A stretch of 64,000 nucleotides of DNA. Origin: Rhizobium lusitanum. GTDB taxonomy: Bacteria; Pseudomonadota; Alphaproteobacteria; Rhizobiales; Rhizobiaceae. The position numbers were made by a program, and so were the translations under genes. The notes below the pieces were generated by a model. That model was given only the letters and a program-made list of their open reading frames with translations. It was not told the DNA's origin and made no database searches. The stretch lies in the NCBI RefSeq assembly GCF_014189535.1, contig NZ_CP050308.1, positions 1,488,001-1,552,000 of the forward strand, read 5' to 3'. Of this stretch, positions 30,888 through 39,890 are shown piece after piece. Position 1 is the stretch's first letter; every line of letters begins with the position of its first letter.

Positions 30888-31051
30888 GTCAGACGTTCCA
30901 TTCCCGGTATGCGTTTCGCGGCTTTGGTATCGAGGGTCACGACGACGGCGCCATGATCTACCCCTCCGTGATCATCGTTCTGCGGAAGAGCGTCACGAGT
31001 CGATCCCCTTACTTTGAGACAATAGTAAGGAATGGCAACAGGTGCAAAGAA

Positions 31052-31666
31052 TCACCGCGACAGTTCCCTCAAGCCCAGCCGGATCAGCTTGGCGCTATCG
31101 GCCTCGTCTCCGGCCACCTTCATCGCGGCCGCGATGGCATTCGCGGCCTGCTCACGGGAATAACCGAGATTGGTGAGCGCCGAGACGGCATCGGATACGG
31201 GTGCCGAGGCGACACCCTCGCCCAGGTCCTGCTTGAGGCCAATATTCGTCGCCTCACCGGCAAAGGCCGGCACCTTGTTTTTCAGTTCGGTGACAATCCG
31301 CATCGCCACTTTTGGCCCGACGCCCGGCGCTCGCGACACCGACATGCGGTCCTGCAGCGCAATGGCATTGGCAAGTTCCGACGGCGTCAGCGTCGACAGC
31401 AGCGCCAACGCCACCTTGGCGCCGACACCCTGCACGGTCTGCAGAAGGTTGAACCATTCCCGCTCGAGCACCGCCATGAAGCCGAAAAGCCGGATCTGAT
31501 CTTCACGGACATAGGTCTCGATGAAGAGAATACAGGCCTCGCCGACCGAGCCGAGCTTCGACAGTGTCCGCGCCGAGCAATAGGCGACGTAGCAGACGCC
31601 ATGCACGTCCACGAGCGCGTAGTCCTCGCCAATCTCTTCGATAGTGCCTTTCAGCTTGCCGATCAT
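31052..31666 (-). CDS. ruvA: Holliday junction branch migration protein RuvA
   Basis: RuvA binds the four-way junction and loads RuvB. The 204-residue protein starts [20 protein letters not shown], has the helix-hairpin-helix motifs ([28 protein letters not shown]) and a C-terminal domain III ([16 protein letters not shown]). It is separated from ruvC by a toxin-antitoxin pair. Confidence 0.96.
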   Translation of the reverse strand: MIGKLKGTIEEIGEDYALVDVHGVCYVAYCSARTLSKLGSVGEACILFIETYVREDQIRLFGFMAVLEREWFNLLQTVQGVGAKVALALLSTLTPSELANAIALQDRMSVSRAPGVGPKVAMRIVTELKNKVPAFAGEATNIGLKQDLGEGVASAPVSDAVSALTNLGYSREQAANAIAAAMKVAGDEADSAKLIRLGLRELSR

Positions 31667-31678
31667 GAATGATGTCCG

Positions 31679-32091
31679 TCAGGGATGGGTTTCGGGAGTG
31701 ATGAGGTCAAGCAAAGGAAAGTAGGAACGATAACCCTTAGGATCTCGCGTCAGTATGGAATAGCCGCGCACGGCAGCATGCGCGCCAATCAGAAAATCAG
31801 GAAGGATGCGCTCTCTCCCGCCACCAGCCTGACGGTAGACCCTAAAGGCCGCCGCCGCGCAAATGCTGCCGACCAGGGCAGGCTCTCCCGGCGAAATTCG
31901 CTTTGCGGCAATAGCTCGTCCACGCGATCCATGCTGCTGTAACGCACCGAGAATTCCGCATAGATGATGGGATTGATAACGACCGGCCCCTGCTTGAAAG
32001 CAGAAAAAACCTGTCCACTGGACCAACCATGCCAAGCTGAACCGGGTATAGCCAAATCAACCAGCACATTCGTATCGACGATCGTGACCAT
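31679..32091 (-). pseudogene. VapC-like PIN-domain toxin, frameshifted
   Basis: The N-terminal part (MVTIVDTNVLVDLAI, YAEFSV) runs from 32091 and stops in its own frame at 31789. The C-terminal part (ILPDFLIGAHAAVRGY, RDPKGYRSYFP) continues in another frame to 31679. Together they contain all acidic PIN residues (Asp of VDTN, Glu of YAEF, Asp of PDFL). The break is at 31848-31862 in a GCGCGGCGGCGG run and fits a 2-base gain; without it the gene would code for 136 residues, the usual VapC length. PIN toxins are ribonucleases. Real inactivation, a slippery sequence or an assembly error are all possible. Confidence 0.75.
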
Positions 32092-32093
32092 GA

Positions 32094-32345
32094 TTACCGG
32101 TCACGCGTCATCGACATCAACGCGTCGGCATCGATATCCTGATCGCCGGTACCTTCCAGGCGTTTGAGAGTGGCCATGAACCGATCGAGCCGCTGCCGAT
32201 CTTCGATCTCTCGCTTACCGTTCTTGGGCGAAACAACCAGCTTTCCGTCCTCGACGGAAAATATGACTTCGCTGTTGATCTCTATGCCGGCCAACTCGCG
32301 CAAATCGCGGGGAATGGTCACCTGCCCTTTGGATGTAACGCGCAT
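32094..32345 (-). CDS. AbrB/MazE-family antitoxin (VapB-like)
   Basis: This 83-residue protein begins with a swapped-hairpin DNA-binding domain (MRVTSKGQVTIPRDLRELAG) and has an acidic, Arg-rich C terminus that would hold the toxin. GGAGAG lies 5 bases before ATG 32345. The toxin starts 2 bases after its stop. Such antitoxins usually repress their own promoter, here in the 60-base gap after ruvC. Confidence 0.85.
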   Translation of the reverse strand: MRVTSKGQVTIPRDLRELAGIEINSEVIFSVEDGKLVVSPKNGKREIEDRQRLDRFMATLKRLEGTGDQDIDADALMSMTRDR

Positions 32346-32406
32346 TCTTGCTCTCCAGATGTCGCGGTAAGAATTATCATTACCATGAGAACAAGTAAAG
32401 AACAAA

Positions 32407-32919
32407 CTACCCCGCCAATGCCGCCTGTCGCATCCGGTTGGCGCCGCGATTATGGGCGTGACAAATAGCGATGGCGAGCGCATCGGCCGCGTCATCGCCT
32501 TTGAATTCCGCTTTCGGCATCAGGATCTTCAGCATCATGTGGATCTGACGCTTCTCGCCATGGCCGACACCGATGACCGCTTTCTTCACCGCATTCGGCG
32601 CATATTCGGCAACCGGCAACCCAGCGCGCGCCGGCACCAGCATGGCGATGCCGCGCGCCTGGCCGAGCTTCAGCGTCGCCACCGCATCCTTGTTGACGAA
32701 GGTCTGTTCGACGGCGGCTTCATCCGGCTTGTAGCTATGGACGATATCGGCAAGTCCGTCGTGAAGTTGGCAAAGACGGGAGGCGAGATCCATGTCGCCA
32801 TCCGAGGTCACCGTTCCCGAAGCGACGAAGCGCAAGGAATTGCCAAGCGTGTCGATGACGCCCCAGCCCGTGCGGCGCAGGCCCGGATCAATGCCGATGA
32901 TGCGAATCGTGTTTTGCAT
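32407..32919 (-). CDS. ruvC: Crossover junction endodeoxyribonuclease RuvC
   Basis: RuvC cuts Holliday junctions. The 170-residue protein has the catalytic acidic residues in [22 protein letters not shown] and [14 protein letters not shown]. It heads the ruv unit on the minus strand; the usual ruvC-ruvA spacing is broken by the toxin-antitoxin pair. Confidence 0.96.
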   Translation of the reverse strand: MQNTIRIIGIDPGLRRTGWGVIDTLGNSLRFVASGTVTSDGDMDLASRLCQLHDGLADIVHSYKPDEAAVEQTFVNKDAVATLKLGQARGIAMLVPARAGLPVAEYAPNAVKKAVIGVGHGEKRQIHMMLKILMPKAEFKGDDAADALAIAICHAHNRGANRMRQAALAG

Positions 32920-33112
32920 GGGTCAACCTATCTTTCGAGGGTCAGATGTGCCAGCAAAATGTGAACAAAACAAAAACAAACCATTGGTGATTGCCCATTT
33001 CCACCGTCTTCAAGGCGCGATGAGGAAAATGCCGAATAGGGTTTGGATTGACGCGTCCGCACTCCTACATGGGAAGCATCACTCCTCCCTTTCACCACGC
33101 AGGTCTCTTGCC

Positions 33113-34110
33113 ATGGTTCCCTTTTCTATCCTCGATCTTTCGCCCGTTGCCGAAGGCAGCACTGTCAGCCAATCCTTTGAAGGCTCCAAAAGGATGGCAC
33201 AGAAGGCGGAGGAGCTTGGCTACACGCGATTCTGGCTGGCCGAGCATCACGGCATGCCCGGTGTCGCCAGCGCCGCCACGGCGGTCGTAATCGGCCATGT
33301 CGGAGCCGCGACCTCGCGCATCCGCATCGGCTCGGGCGGCGTCATGCTGCCGAACCATGCGCCGCTGGTGATCGCCGAGCAGTTCGGTACGCTGGAAGCC
33401 CTGTTCCCCGGTCGCGTCGATCTGGGCCTTGGTCGCGCGCCGGGCACGGATATGCGCACCGCCCAGGCACTGCGACGTAATCTCGACGCCGGCGCCCAGA
33501 GCTTCCCGAACGATATCATCGAGCTGCAACATCTCTTCAGCCCCGCCGACGAGAACCAATCGATCCTCGCCGTGCCCGGCAACGGCGCCAATATCCCGAT
33601 CTGGCTGCTCGGATCCAGCCACTACAGCGCCCATCTCGCTGCCATGCTCGGCCTGCCCTATGCCTTTGCCTCGCATTTCGCTCCGGAAGCGCTGCTCGAC
33701 GCTGTCGCCATCTACCGCGACCGCTTCACGCCGTCGGCAACCCTCGACAAACCCTATGTCATGGTCGGCGTCATGGGTTCGATGGCAGATACGGACGAGG
33801 AAGCGCAATATCACTTTACCTCCGCCGAGCAGCAGTTCGTCAATCTGCGCCGCAACGTCCGCGCCCCTTCCCGCGTCCGCGCAAGGACATGGACGATTTC
33901 TGGACGCCGATGGAAAAGCTGAACGTCGAGCACACGCTGCGCTACGCCGTCGTCGGCTCGCCCGCGACTGCCGAGGCCAAGCTCTCGCAATTCATCAAGG
34001 ATACGGAAGCCAACGAGGTCATCATCTCGATGCCAGTCCACGACATCGAGGCACGACTGAAGTCGGTGGAGCTGTTCGCCGCGTTGCCGAGCTTCCAGAA
34101 GGCAGCGTAA
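33113..34110 (+). pseudogene. LLM-class flavin monooxygenase, frameshifted
   Basis: The frame from ATG 33113 ([39 protein letters not shown]) is a luciferase-like FMN-dependent monooxygenase. It loses register at about 33865-33888, where the family continues in another frame as [19 protein letters not shown] through to 34110. Total length is 998 bases, so a 1-base loss or 2-base gain would restore about 331 residues. The region is a C/G-rich run, so assembly error is possible. If real, the truncated product lacks the last 75 or so residues. Confidence 0.78.
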
Positions 34111-34111
34111 C

Positions 34112-34230
34112 CACCTCCTCCTTGATTGGGGGAGGTCGCGCGGAACGCACGGGTGGGGGGTGACGCTCGGTATCCGCAGAAGATCACCCCACCCCGGACC
34201 TTCGGTCCGACCCTCCCCATCAAGGGGAGG
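34112..34230. repeat. Inverted-repeat element after the LLM gene
   Basis: CCTCCTTGATTGGGGGAGG and CCCTCCCCATCAAGGGGAGG are two G/C-rich palindromes at the ends, with GGACCTTCGGTCC and GGGTGGGG/CACCCCACCCC pairs between. The layout is that of a mobile or mosaic intergenic repeat found in many rhizobia. It lies between convergent genes. Confidence 0.65.
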
Positions 34231-34235
34231 GTAGA

Positions 34236-34982
34236 TCAAGCCGAAAGCTTGGCCATGACCTCTTCGGAGACTTCGAAGTTCGAGTAGACGTTCTGCACGT
34301 CGTCGTCGTCTTCCAGGCTGTCGATGAGCCGCATCAGCGACTGCGCCTTTTCTTCATCGACCGGCACATTGTTCTGGGCACGCCAGATCACTTTGACGGT
34401 TTCAGCTTCGCCGAGCGTCGCTTCCAGTGCCTTGGCAACTTCGTTCATCGCTTCGAAGCCGCAGATGATGCTGTGGCCTTCCTCGTCGCTCTCGACATCA
34501 TCGGCGCCAGCTTCGATCGCTGCTTCCATGACCTTGTCGGCATCGCCGACTGCGGATTTGTAGGTGATCTCACCGACATGATCGAAGGAGAAGGAGACGG
34601 AGCCGGTTTCGCCAAGCGCGCCGCCAGCCTTGGCGAAGGTCGAACGGACGTTGGAGGCCGTACGGTTACGGTTGTCGGTCAGCGCCTCGACGATGATCGC
34701 CGTGCCACCGGGGCCATAGCCTTCGTAGCGCACTTCCTCGTAGTTTTCCGCGTCATTGCCGGACGCCTTCTTGATGGCGCGCTCGATAACGTCCTTCGGC
34801 AGCGACTGCGCCTTGGCGTTCTGGATCGCCAGGCGCAAGCGGGAGTTCATGCTAGGATCAGGCAGCCCCCCCTTGGCGGCGACGGTGATTTCACGCGCCA
34901 GCTTGGAGAACATTTTCGAACGCACCGAGTCCTGACGACCCTTGCGATGCATGATGTTTTTAAACTGTGAATGGCCAGCCAT
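34236..34982 (-). CDS. YebC/PmpR family protein
   Basis: The 248-residue protein starts [18 protein letters not shown] and has the three-domain YebC fold with [10 protein letters not shown] and [12 protein letters not shown]. Family members act as DNA-binding regulators or, in more recent work, as ribosome-associated factors that help with proline stretches. In many alphaproteobacteria yebC lies next to ruvC, and here it is 1.3 kb from it. ATG 34982 is the family start; an in-frame start 15 bases upstream is possible. Confidence 0.93.
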   Translation of the reverse strand: MAGHSQFKNIMHRKGRQDSVRSKMFSKLAREITVAAKGGLPDPSMNSRLRLAIQNAKAQSLPKDVIERAIKKASGNDAENYEEVRYEGYGPGGTAIIVEALTDNRNRTASNVRSTFAKAGGALGETGSVSFSFDHVGEITYKSAVGDADKVMEAAIEAGADDVESDEEGHSIICGFEAMNEVAKALEATLGEAETVKVIWRAQNNVPVDEEKAQSLMRLIDSLEDDDDVQNVYSNFEVSEEVMAKLSA

Positions 34983-35126
34983 GGCACCCCTGTTCACGTC
35001 TTTTGTTGGGAATGGGCCGCCTTATAAGAGCGAAGCCGCCTTCATTCAAGCAAAAAGCCCGCAAGGACGGCTCACCCACTGTGATCGAACGCAAATATGC
35101 CCGGTGAAAGCACTATACCGATCGGC

Positions 35127-35969
35127 TCAAAGCCCCTTCAGCACGTAGATCAACGGCTTGCGCGGCAGGGTCTTCAACGACACCGTGGTCGTCGCGCCAG
35201 GCGCATAGCCGATGTCAAACTCCGGGCCGAAAAGAGCCAGGAATTGATCGACCGGCGGCCCCCAGCGATGCATCGGCAGGATAAGCGAGGAGCGTAGCCG
35301 CTTCACCACACGGCTCATGCTGTCCGCGCCCATGGTCAGCCCACCGTCGACCGGCACCATGACGACATCGAGCCGGCCGATCTCGGCATATTGCTTGTCG
35401 TTGAGCTCGAAGTGCAGGTGTCCCAGATGGCCGATGCAAAGGCCGGCCACTTCGAAGATGAAGATGGAATTGCCGTTGGGCTCGATACCACCGGACCATG
35501 AGCGGATGTCGGTCACCACGTTGCGGATCAGCGTGTCGCCGACTGTCACATTGACCTTTGCCGGCTCGCCGGGCACATCGCTCCAGCCATGCAGCACATG
35601 CCTGATCGCCGGGTCCGGCATCAGCGTGTAATGCGTCGGATGGGCCTTGTTCATCGCGACTGCGGTCGGCGTGTAGGGTGGCGGATAGGTGCCGCTGAAA
35701 TCGGTCGCGATCGAGACACCGCCGGGCGTTTCGATGAAGAAGGTGGCGTGACCGAGGAAGGTGATTCTGACGTCGCCGTTGACGGGATTGTTGGCGAGCG
35801 TCGGACCGGGACCGGAAAAACTAGCGAATGTTGCCTTCGGCAGCGACTGCGCGATCGCCTGGCATTGGCTGGGTTGAGGGCGGGAAGGTCTTTCCTGGGC
35901 GTCAGCAACACTCCAACCCGCCAAGGTCAGCAGGAAGGCCACGGCGAAGACAGGAAATCGCAAGATCAT
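35127..35969 (-). CDS. Exported metallo-beta-lactamase-fold protein with altered metal site
   Basis: The 280-residue protein has a signal peptide (MILRFPVFAVAFLLTLAGWSVADA) and then an MBL fold: ITFLGHATFFIETPGG, SIATDFSG, GHLGHLHF and LPMHRWGPP. The canonical HxHxDH motif is replaced by NKAHPTHYT, with only two spaced His, so it is probably not a standard two-zinc hydrolase. It resembles the UlaG/lactonase branch in other parts. Function unknown. It stands alone between yebC and the YmdB-like gene. Confidence 0.75.
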   Translation of the reverse strand: MILRFPVFAVAFLLTLAGWSVADAQERPSRPQPSQCQAIAQSLPKATFASFSGPGPTLANNPVNGDVRITFLGHATFFIETPGGVSIATDFSGTYPPPYTPTAVAMNKAHPTHYTLMPDPAIRHVLHGWSDVPGEPAKVNVTVGDTLIRNVVTDIRSWSGGIEPNGNSIFIFEVAGLCIGHLGHLHFELNDKQYAEIGRLDVVMVPVDGGLTMGADSMSRVVKRLRSSLILPMHRWGPPVDQFLALFGPEFDIGYAPGATTTVSLKTLPRKPLIYVLKGL

Positions 35970-36096
35970 GCCACCCCCTCAAGCCTCACGGAAGCGGGGA
36001 GGATGCGGCATGGCTTGAGGCAGGTCCAGCGGCAATCCGATGAGGATTGCTCACAATCGCGTCATTGCTGCCGGACGATGAATGATTGGGCAGCCG

Positions 36097-36921
36097 TTAG
36101 CGCCAGAACTCCGGAATGGTCTCGGCCAGACGCGGTCCAAGCCTCAGCGGCGCGATCTTTTCAGCAAGCCCCGTTGCATCCGAAATCTCCACGCCGACAC
36201 CGCAGATGGTGGCCGGGCCGGAGGCCGCCTCGAAACGACCCTTCGGCATTTTCGAGATGAAGCGGTTGAGTGGCTCTTCCTTCTCCATGCCCAGCGACGA
36301 ATCGTAATCGCCGCACATGCCGGCATCCGACATATAAGCGGTGCCGCCGTTCAGGATCTGCGCGTCGGCGGTCGGCACATGCGTATGCGTGCCGACGACG
36401 AAGCTGGCGCGGCCATCGACGAAATGGCCGAAACACTGCTTCTCGCTGGTCGCCTCGGCGTGAAAATCGAAGATGATCGCATCCGCCTGTTCCTTCAACG
36501 GGCAGGCAGCAAGGATAGCTTCCGCCGACTTGAAGGGATCGTCCAGCTCGGGATGCATGAAGACACGGCCCATGATGTTGGCGACGAGCACGCGGGCGCC
36601 GTTGCGGGCATAATAGATGCTCGAACCGCGACCAGGCGTGCCGGCTGGATAATTGGCCGGGCGCAGGAACTGGTCATGGCGGTCGCAGAAAACCACCGCT
36701 TCCTTCTGATCCCAGACGTGATTGCCTGTGGTCACCACATCGGCGCCGGCATTGATCGTTTCCAGGAAGATATCCTCGGTGATGCCGAAGCCGCCGGCGG
36801 CGTTCTCGCCATTGACGATGACGAAGTCGAGCTTCAGATCAGAAACCAGACCCGGCAGGCGATCCCATACCGCAACGCGTCCGGTCTTTCCGACCATGTC
36901 ACCCAAAAAAAGCAGCCGCAT
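36097..36921 (-). CDS. YmdB-like metallophosphoesterase (TIGR00282 family)
   Basis: The 274-residue protein has MRLLFLGDMVGKTGR, VNGENAAGGFG, GNHVWDQ, DFHAEATSEK and GTHTHVPTAD, the full set for the YmdB/DR1281 phosphodiesterases (2',3'-cyclic nucleotides in Bacillus). It starts 2 bases after the cyclo-ligase stop and is surely co-transcribed with it. Confidence 0.9.
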   Translation of the reverse strand: MRLLFLGDMVGKTGRVAVWDRLPGLVSDLKLDFVIVNGENAAGGFGITEDIFLETINAGADVVTTGNHVWDQKEAVVFCDRHDQFLRPANYPAGTPGRGSSIYYARNGARVLVANIMGRVFMHPELDDPFKSAEAILAACPLKEQADAIIFDFHAEATSEKQCFGHFVDGRASFVVGTHTHVPTADAQILNGGTAYMSDAGMCGDYDSSLGMEKEEPLNRFISKMPKGRFEAASGPATICGVGVEISDATGLAEKIAPLRLGPRLAETIPEFWR

Positions 36922-36923
36922 TC

Positions 36924-37511
36924 CTATTCAATCTCCACGGAAACAAAATTGAGTCCGCTCTCGGTCAAAATCGCGCCTAGGCGGACATCATGCGGCTCAG
37001 CCGGTACTGATGCCACTTCCTGGCAGTCGAATGCAATGCCGATCAGGTGCGGATTCAACCCTTTTTGATGCAAACGGTCGATGGCGCGGTCGTAGTGGCC
37101 GGCGCCGTAGCCGATGCGATGGCCGGTGCTATCGAAAGCCGAGAGCGGCACCAGCATCACCTCAGGGTCCAGAACCGCAGCCTCAGGCCCCGGCCCCGCC
37201 GTACCGAAACCACTGGAGATCAGCGGCGCACCGGGCACGAGTTCGCGAAAGACAATGGTGAGCTTGTCGAGGATGACCGGCACGCAGAGCCGCGCGCCTC
37301 GTTCCCGCAACCGCGCCATCAGCGGCCTTATGTCCGCCTCCGACCGGATCGGCAGGAAGCCGGACACGATCGTCCCCGGCTCGACCTCAATCGCGTCGCC
37401 AGCATGGGCGAGCATCGCCAGCTCCTTTTCGATACGTTCGTCCGGCGGAATCGCATCGCGCGCCGCCAGGCGCTCGTTGCGATATCGGGCTTTCAGCTCT
37501 TTTGGGGTCAT
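36924..37511 (-). CDS. 5-formyltetrahydrofolate cyclo-ligase
   Basis: This enzyme converts 5-formyl-THF to 5,10-methenyl-THF with ATP. The 195-residue protein starts MTPKELKARYRNERLAARD and has GFLPIRSEADIRPLM and the C-terminal GYGAGHYDRAID. ATG 37511 is the family start; the frame is open to 37679. In many proteobacteria this gene (ygfA/fau) lies beside zapA and 6S RNA; here those are some 10 kb further on. Confidence 0.93.
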   Translation of the reverse strand: MTPKELKARYRNERLAARDAIPPDERIEKELAMLAHAGDAIEVEPGTIVSGFLPIRSEADIRPLMARLRERGARLCVPVILDKLTIVFRELVPGAPLISSGFGTAGPGPEAAVLDPEVMLVPLSAFDSTGHRIGYGAGHYDRAIDRLHQKGLNPHLIGIAFDCQEVASVPAEPHDVRLGAILTESGLNFVSVEIE

Positions 37512-37614
37512 CAGGCTTTCGCGGATTGGGACAATGTCGGCAAAACATAATGAGCCGGCGGCCCAATGCAATGCACGAAAGCGACACGATGGATCGTATG
37601 ATGGTCGACAGGCG

Positions 37615-38292
37615 TCAAGAAGCCTTGCGCACCACAGACATCCGGCCGTTCCCCTCGATATGCGCCCGAACATTCTCATAGTTCGGCAGCGTCGGGTGTG
37701 GTGTCTCGACAGGATGCGAATGCGTCGCCGTAATCACCACAACATCGGCACCGGCGGCTTCACCGGCCTTGATGCCGGCCATGACGTCTTCGAAGACCAG
37801 GCAATCGGATGTGCGAAGGCCAAGGCGCTCGGCGCCGAGGATGTAGCACTGCGGATCGGGCTTGCCGACCTTGACGTCTTCGGCAGTCACGATGAAGCGC
37901 GGAACCGGAATACCGGCGACGGCAAGCCGGGCATGCGCAAGCCGGAGCGGCGAAGAGGTGACGATTGCCCAGCGGTCAGGCGGCAGCGAAGCCAGGAATT
38001 CGATGGCGCCAGGCAACGGCACCACACCCTCCAGATCGGCGATTTCCGCCTCCATGATCAACGCCGACTCCGCGATCGGATCGACGCCGGGGAGATTCAG
38101 CTTGCCGATCGTGTCGACACCACGCGCACCATGCATGGTCGGCATGAATTTCTCTACATCCAGCCCCTTGCTGCGCGCCCAATCGCCCCAGACACGTTCG
38201 GCGGCCACGATCGAGTTGATGATCGTGCCATCCATGTCGAACAGGAAACCGGAATAGCTTTTATCGAAGACGGAAGACGGTGCGGCGGACAA
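37615..38292 (-). CDS. HAD-superfamily sugar phosphatase
   Basis: The protein has the HAD nucleophile motif FLFDMDGTIINS, motif II VTSSP, the Lys motif VKVGKPDPQCY and motif III VFEDVMAGI, with an alpha-helical cap as in beta-phosphoglucomutase and small sugar phosphatases such as GPP or YfbT. I chose the TTG start at 38292 (MSAAPSSVFDKSY) behind GAGAGGGA; the frame is open to 38364 but without family similarity. Substrate unknown. Confidence 0.8.
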   Translation of the reverse strand: MSAAPSSVFDKSYSGFLFDMDGTIINSIVAAERVWGDWARSKGLDVEKFMPTMHGARGVDTIGKLNLPGVDPIAESALIMEAEIADLEGVVPLPGAIEFLASLPPDRWAIVTSSPLRLAHARLAVAGIPVPRFIVTAEDVKVGKPDPQCYILGAERLGLRTSDCLVFEDVMAGIKAGEAAGADVVVITATHSHPVETPHPTLPNYENVRAHIEGNGRMSVVRKAS

Positions 38293-38492
38293 AATGCAGT
38301 CCCTCTCGGTTTGGCGGGATCGGTCAGGGCGAGCCGGGATCGGCTCACGATGTCTTTCTTCCAACTACCGGTAGCGGCGCCAAGAAGCAAATCAATGCTG
38401 GCGAGCGGACGCGGAAAACGCCGCTGCGTCGCCTATGGCTGGATAGCCGGTGGAGTATGCGCGGCGGAGCAAGCCACCACGCAATCGTTGCA

Positions 38493-39890
38493 TCACTCGC
38501 CGAGCCTGCTCTTCAGGCCGTTGATGATGTGGTTGGCCAGAGCCTGGTAATCGTCGTCGAAATGGTGGCCGCCATCCATGGCAATGACCTCGGCGCCCGT
38601 ACCAGTCAAGACCGGGCAGGCGACATCTTCGTCATCGTCCTTGCCGTAGATGCACTGCACCATCTTCGGATTGATCGACTTGAGGTCGTTGGTGGGATCG
38701 CCGCCCTTGCCTTCGCTTGAAGCGCCAAGCCAGCCCATGACCGAGATCACGTAGTCGACCTTGCGCGACAGCGACAGCAGCGAGATCTGCACGATCTTGT
38801 CCTTGTCGGCCTGCTTCAGACGGTTATAGCTCGCCGGCAGCACGTCGGCGCCGAAGGAATAGCCGACCAGCACCACATGCTTCACCTTGAAGCGCTTGGT
38901 GTAGTATTGGATCATCCGCCCAAGATCGTCGGCGGTCTGCTGCGGGTCACGCTCCGTCCAGAAATAGTGCAGCGTGTCGACGCCGACGACGGGTATGCCC
39001 TGGTCCTGCAGATAGCTGCCGACTTCCTTGTCGATATCGCGCCAGCCGCCATCGCCGGAATAGACGATCGCCAGCGTATCTTCCGTGGGCTTGGTGTCCA
39101 TGACGTCGACAGGCAGACCGAGCGGGGATTTCTCGCTGTCGATCGTTTTCATCAGATCCGCCAGCCCGGTGCTGAGCGTGGCATAGGCGTCATCATCGTC
39201 GGAATCGGTGACCTGAACATCGGGGTGATCCTTCTGGATCTCCTCGACATGGTCGCGTCCGTCCTTGGGAGCATTCGAGGTGAATGTCGCGACGATCGGG
39301 TTCGGCAGCGCGCCTTCCTGCAGACCGAAGGACACCATATCGCCATCGCTCTTCTTTTCGGCGGGCGTGCAAAGCTCCTGCTTCAGCGCAATGCCCGAGG
39401 TCGGATCGACCGCAAGCGTACCGGCGACGGTGGCATCCGGGGTCTGCGCGGCAATCGTCAACGCCATGGCGCCGCCCGCGCCGACACCGGCGATGATCGG
39501 CAGCTGATAGGTGCTGTCGGCAAGAGAGCGCTGCACCTGCTGGCTCAGCGATTCCAGATCCGAGACCATGTAGATGCAGCCGTCATTCTGGCTGACATCG
39601 TATTTGTTGAGCGACGCCAGGAAGGACGGATAATCGATGCCGATGACCAGCGTCCCGTTGGCGACGAGCTTGTCGGCGACGCCCTTTTCCTTGTCGCCCC
39701 AGCCGGCGACGTCGGAGATCAGAACGACCTCGCTCGTCACCTTGCCCTGCGGGCGAAGGATATGCGGCGGGGAGATCATGCCGAGATCGTATTTGGTAGC
39801 GTCCTCGTCCGCCCTTGCCGCGCCGGATGCCAGTAGACCCGCTGTCAGCAGCAATGCGGAAGCCAAGGATGTTGCGTATTTCAAGATCAT
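38493..39890 (-). CDS. atvA: AcvB/VirJ family lysyl-phosphatidylglycerol hydrolase (AtvA)
   Basis: The 465-residue protein has a signal peptide and two alpha/beta-hydrolase-like halves: an N-terminal half with GVGAGGAMAL, and a C-terminal VirJ half with YSGDGGWRDID, LVGYSFGADVLP (Ser nucleophile) and DGGHHF (His). AcvB of Agrobacterium has been shown to hydrolyse lysyl-phosphatidylglycerol in the periplasm, and atvA of Rhizobium tropici is needed for acid tolerance. Its start overlaps the lpiA stop (ATGA). Confidence 0.9.
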   Translation of the reverse strand: MILKYATSLASALLLTAGLLASGAARADEDATKYDLGMISPPHILRPQGKVTSEVVLISDVAGWGDKEKGVADKLVANGTLVIGIDYPSFLASLNKYDVSQNDGCIYMVSDLESLSQQVQRSLADSTYQLPIIAGVGAGGAMALTIAAQTPDATVAGTLAVDPTSGIALKQELCTPAEKKSDGDMVSFGLQEGALPNPIVATFTSNAPKDGRDHVEEIQKDHPDVQVTDSDDDDAYATLSTGLADLMKTIDSEKSPLGLPVDVMDTKPTEDTLAIVYSGDGGWRDIDKEVGSYLQDQGIPVVGVDTLHYFWTERDPQQTADDLGRMIQYYTKRFKVKHVVLVGYSFGADVLPASYNRLKQADKDKIVQISLLSLSRKVDYVISVMGWLGASSEGKGGDPTNDLKSINPKMVQCIYGKDDDEDVACPVLTGTGAEVIAMDGGHHFDDDYQALANHIINGLKSRLGE

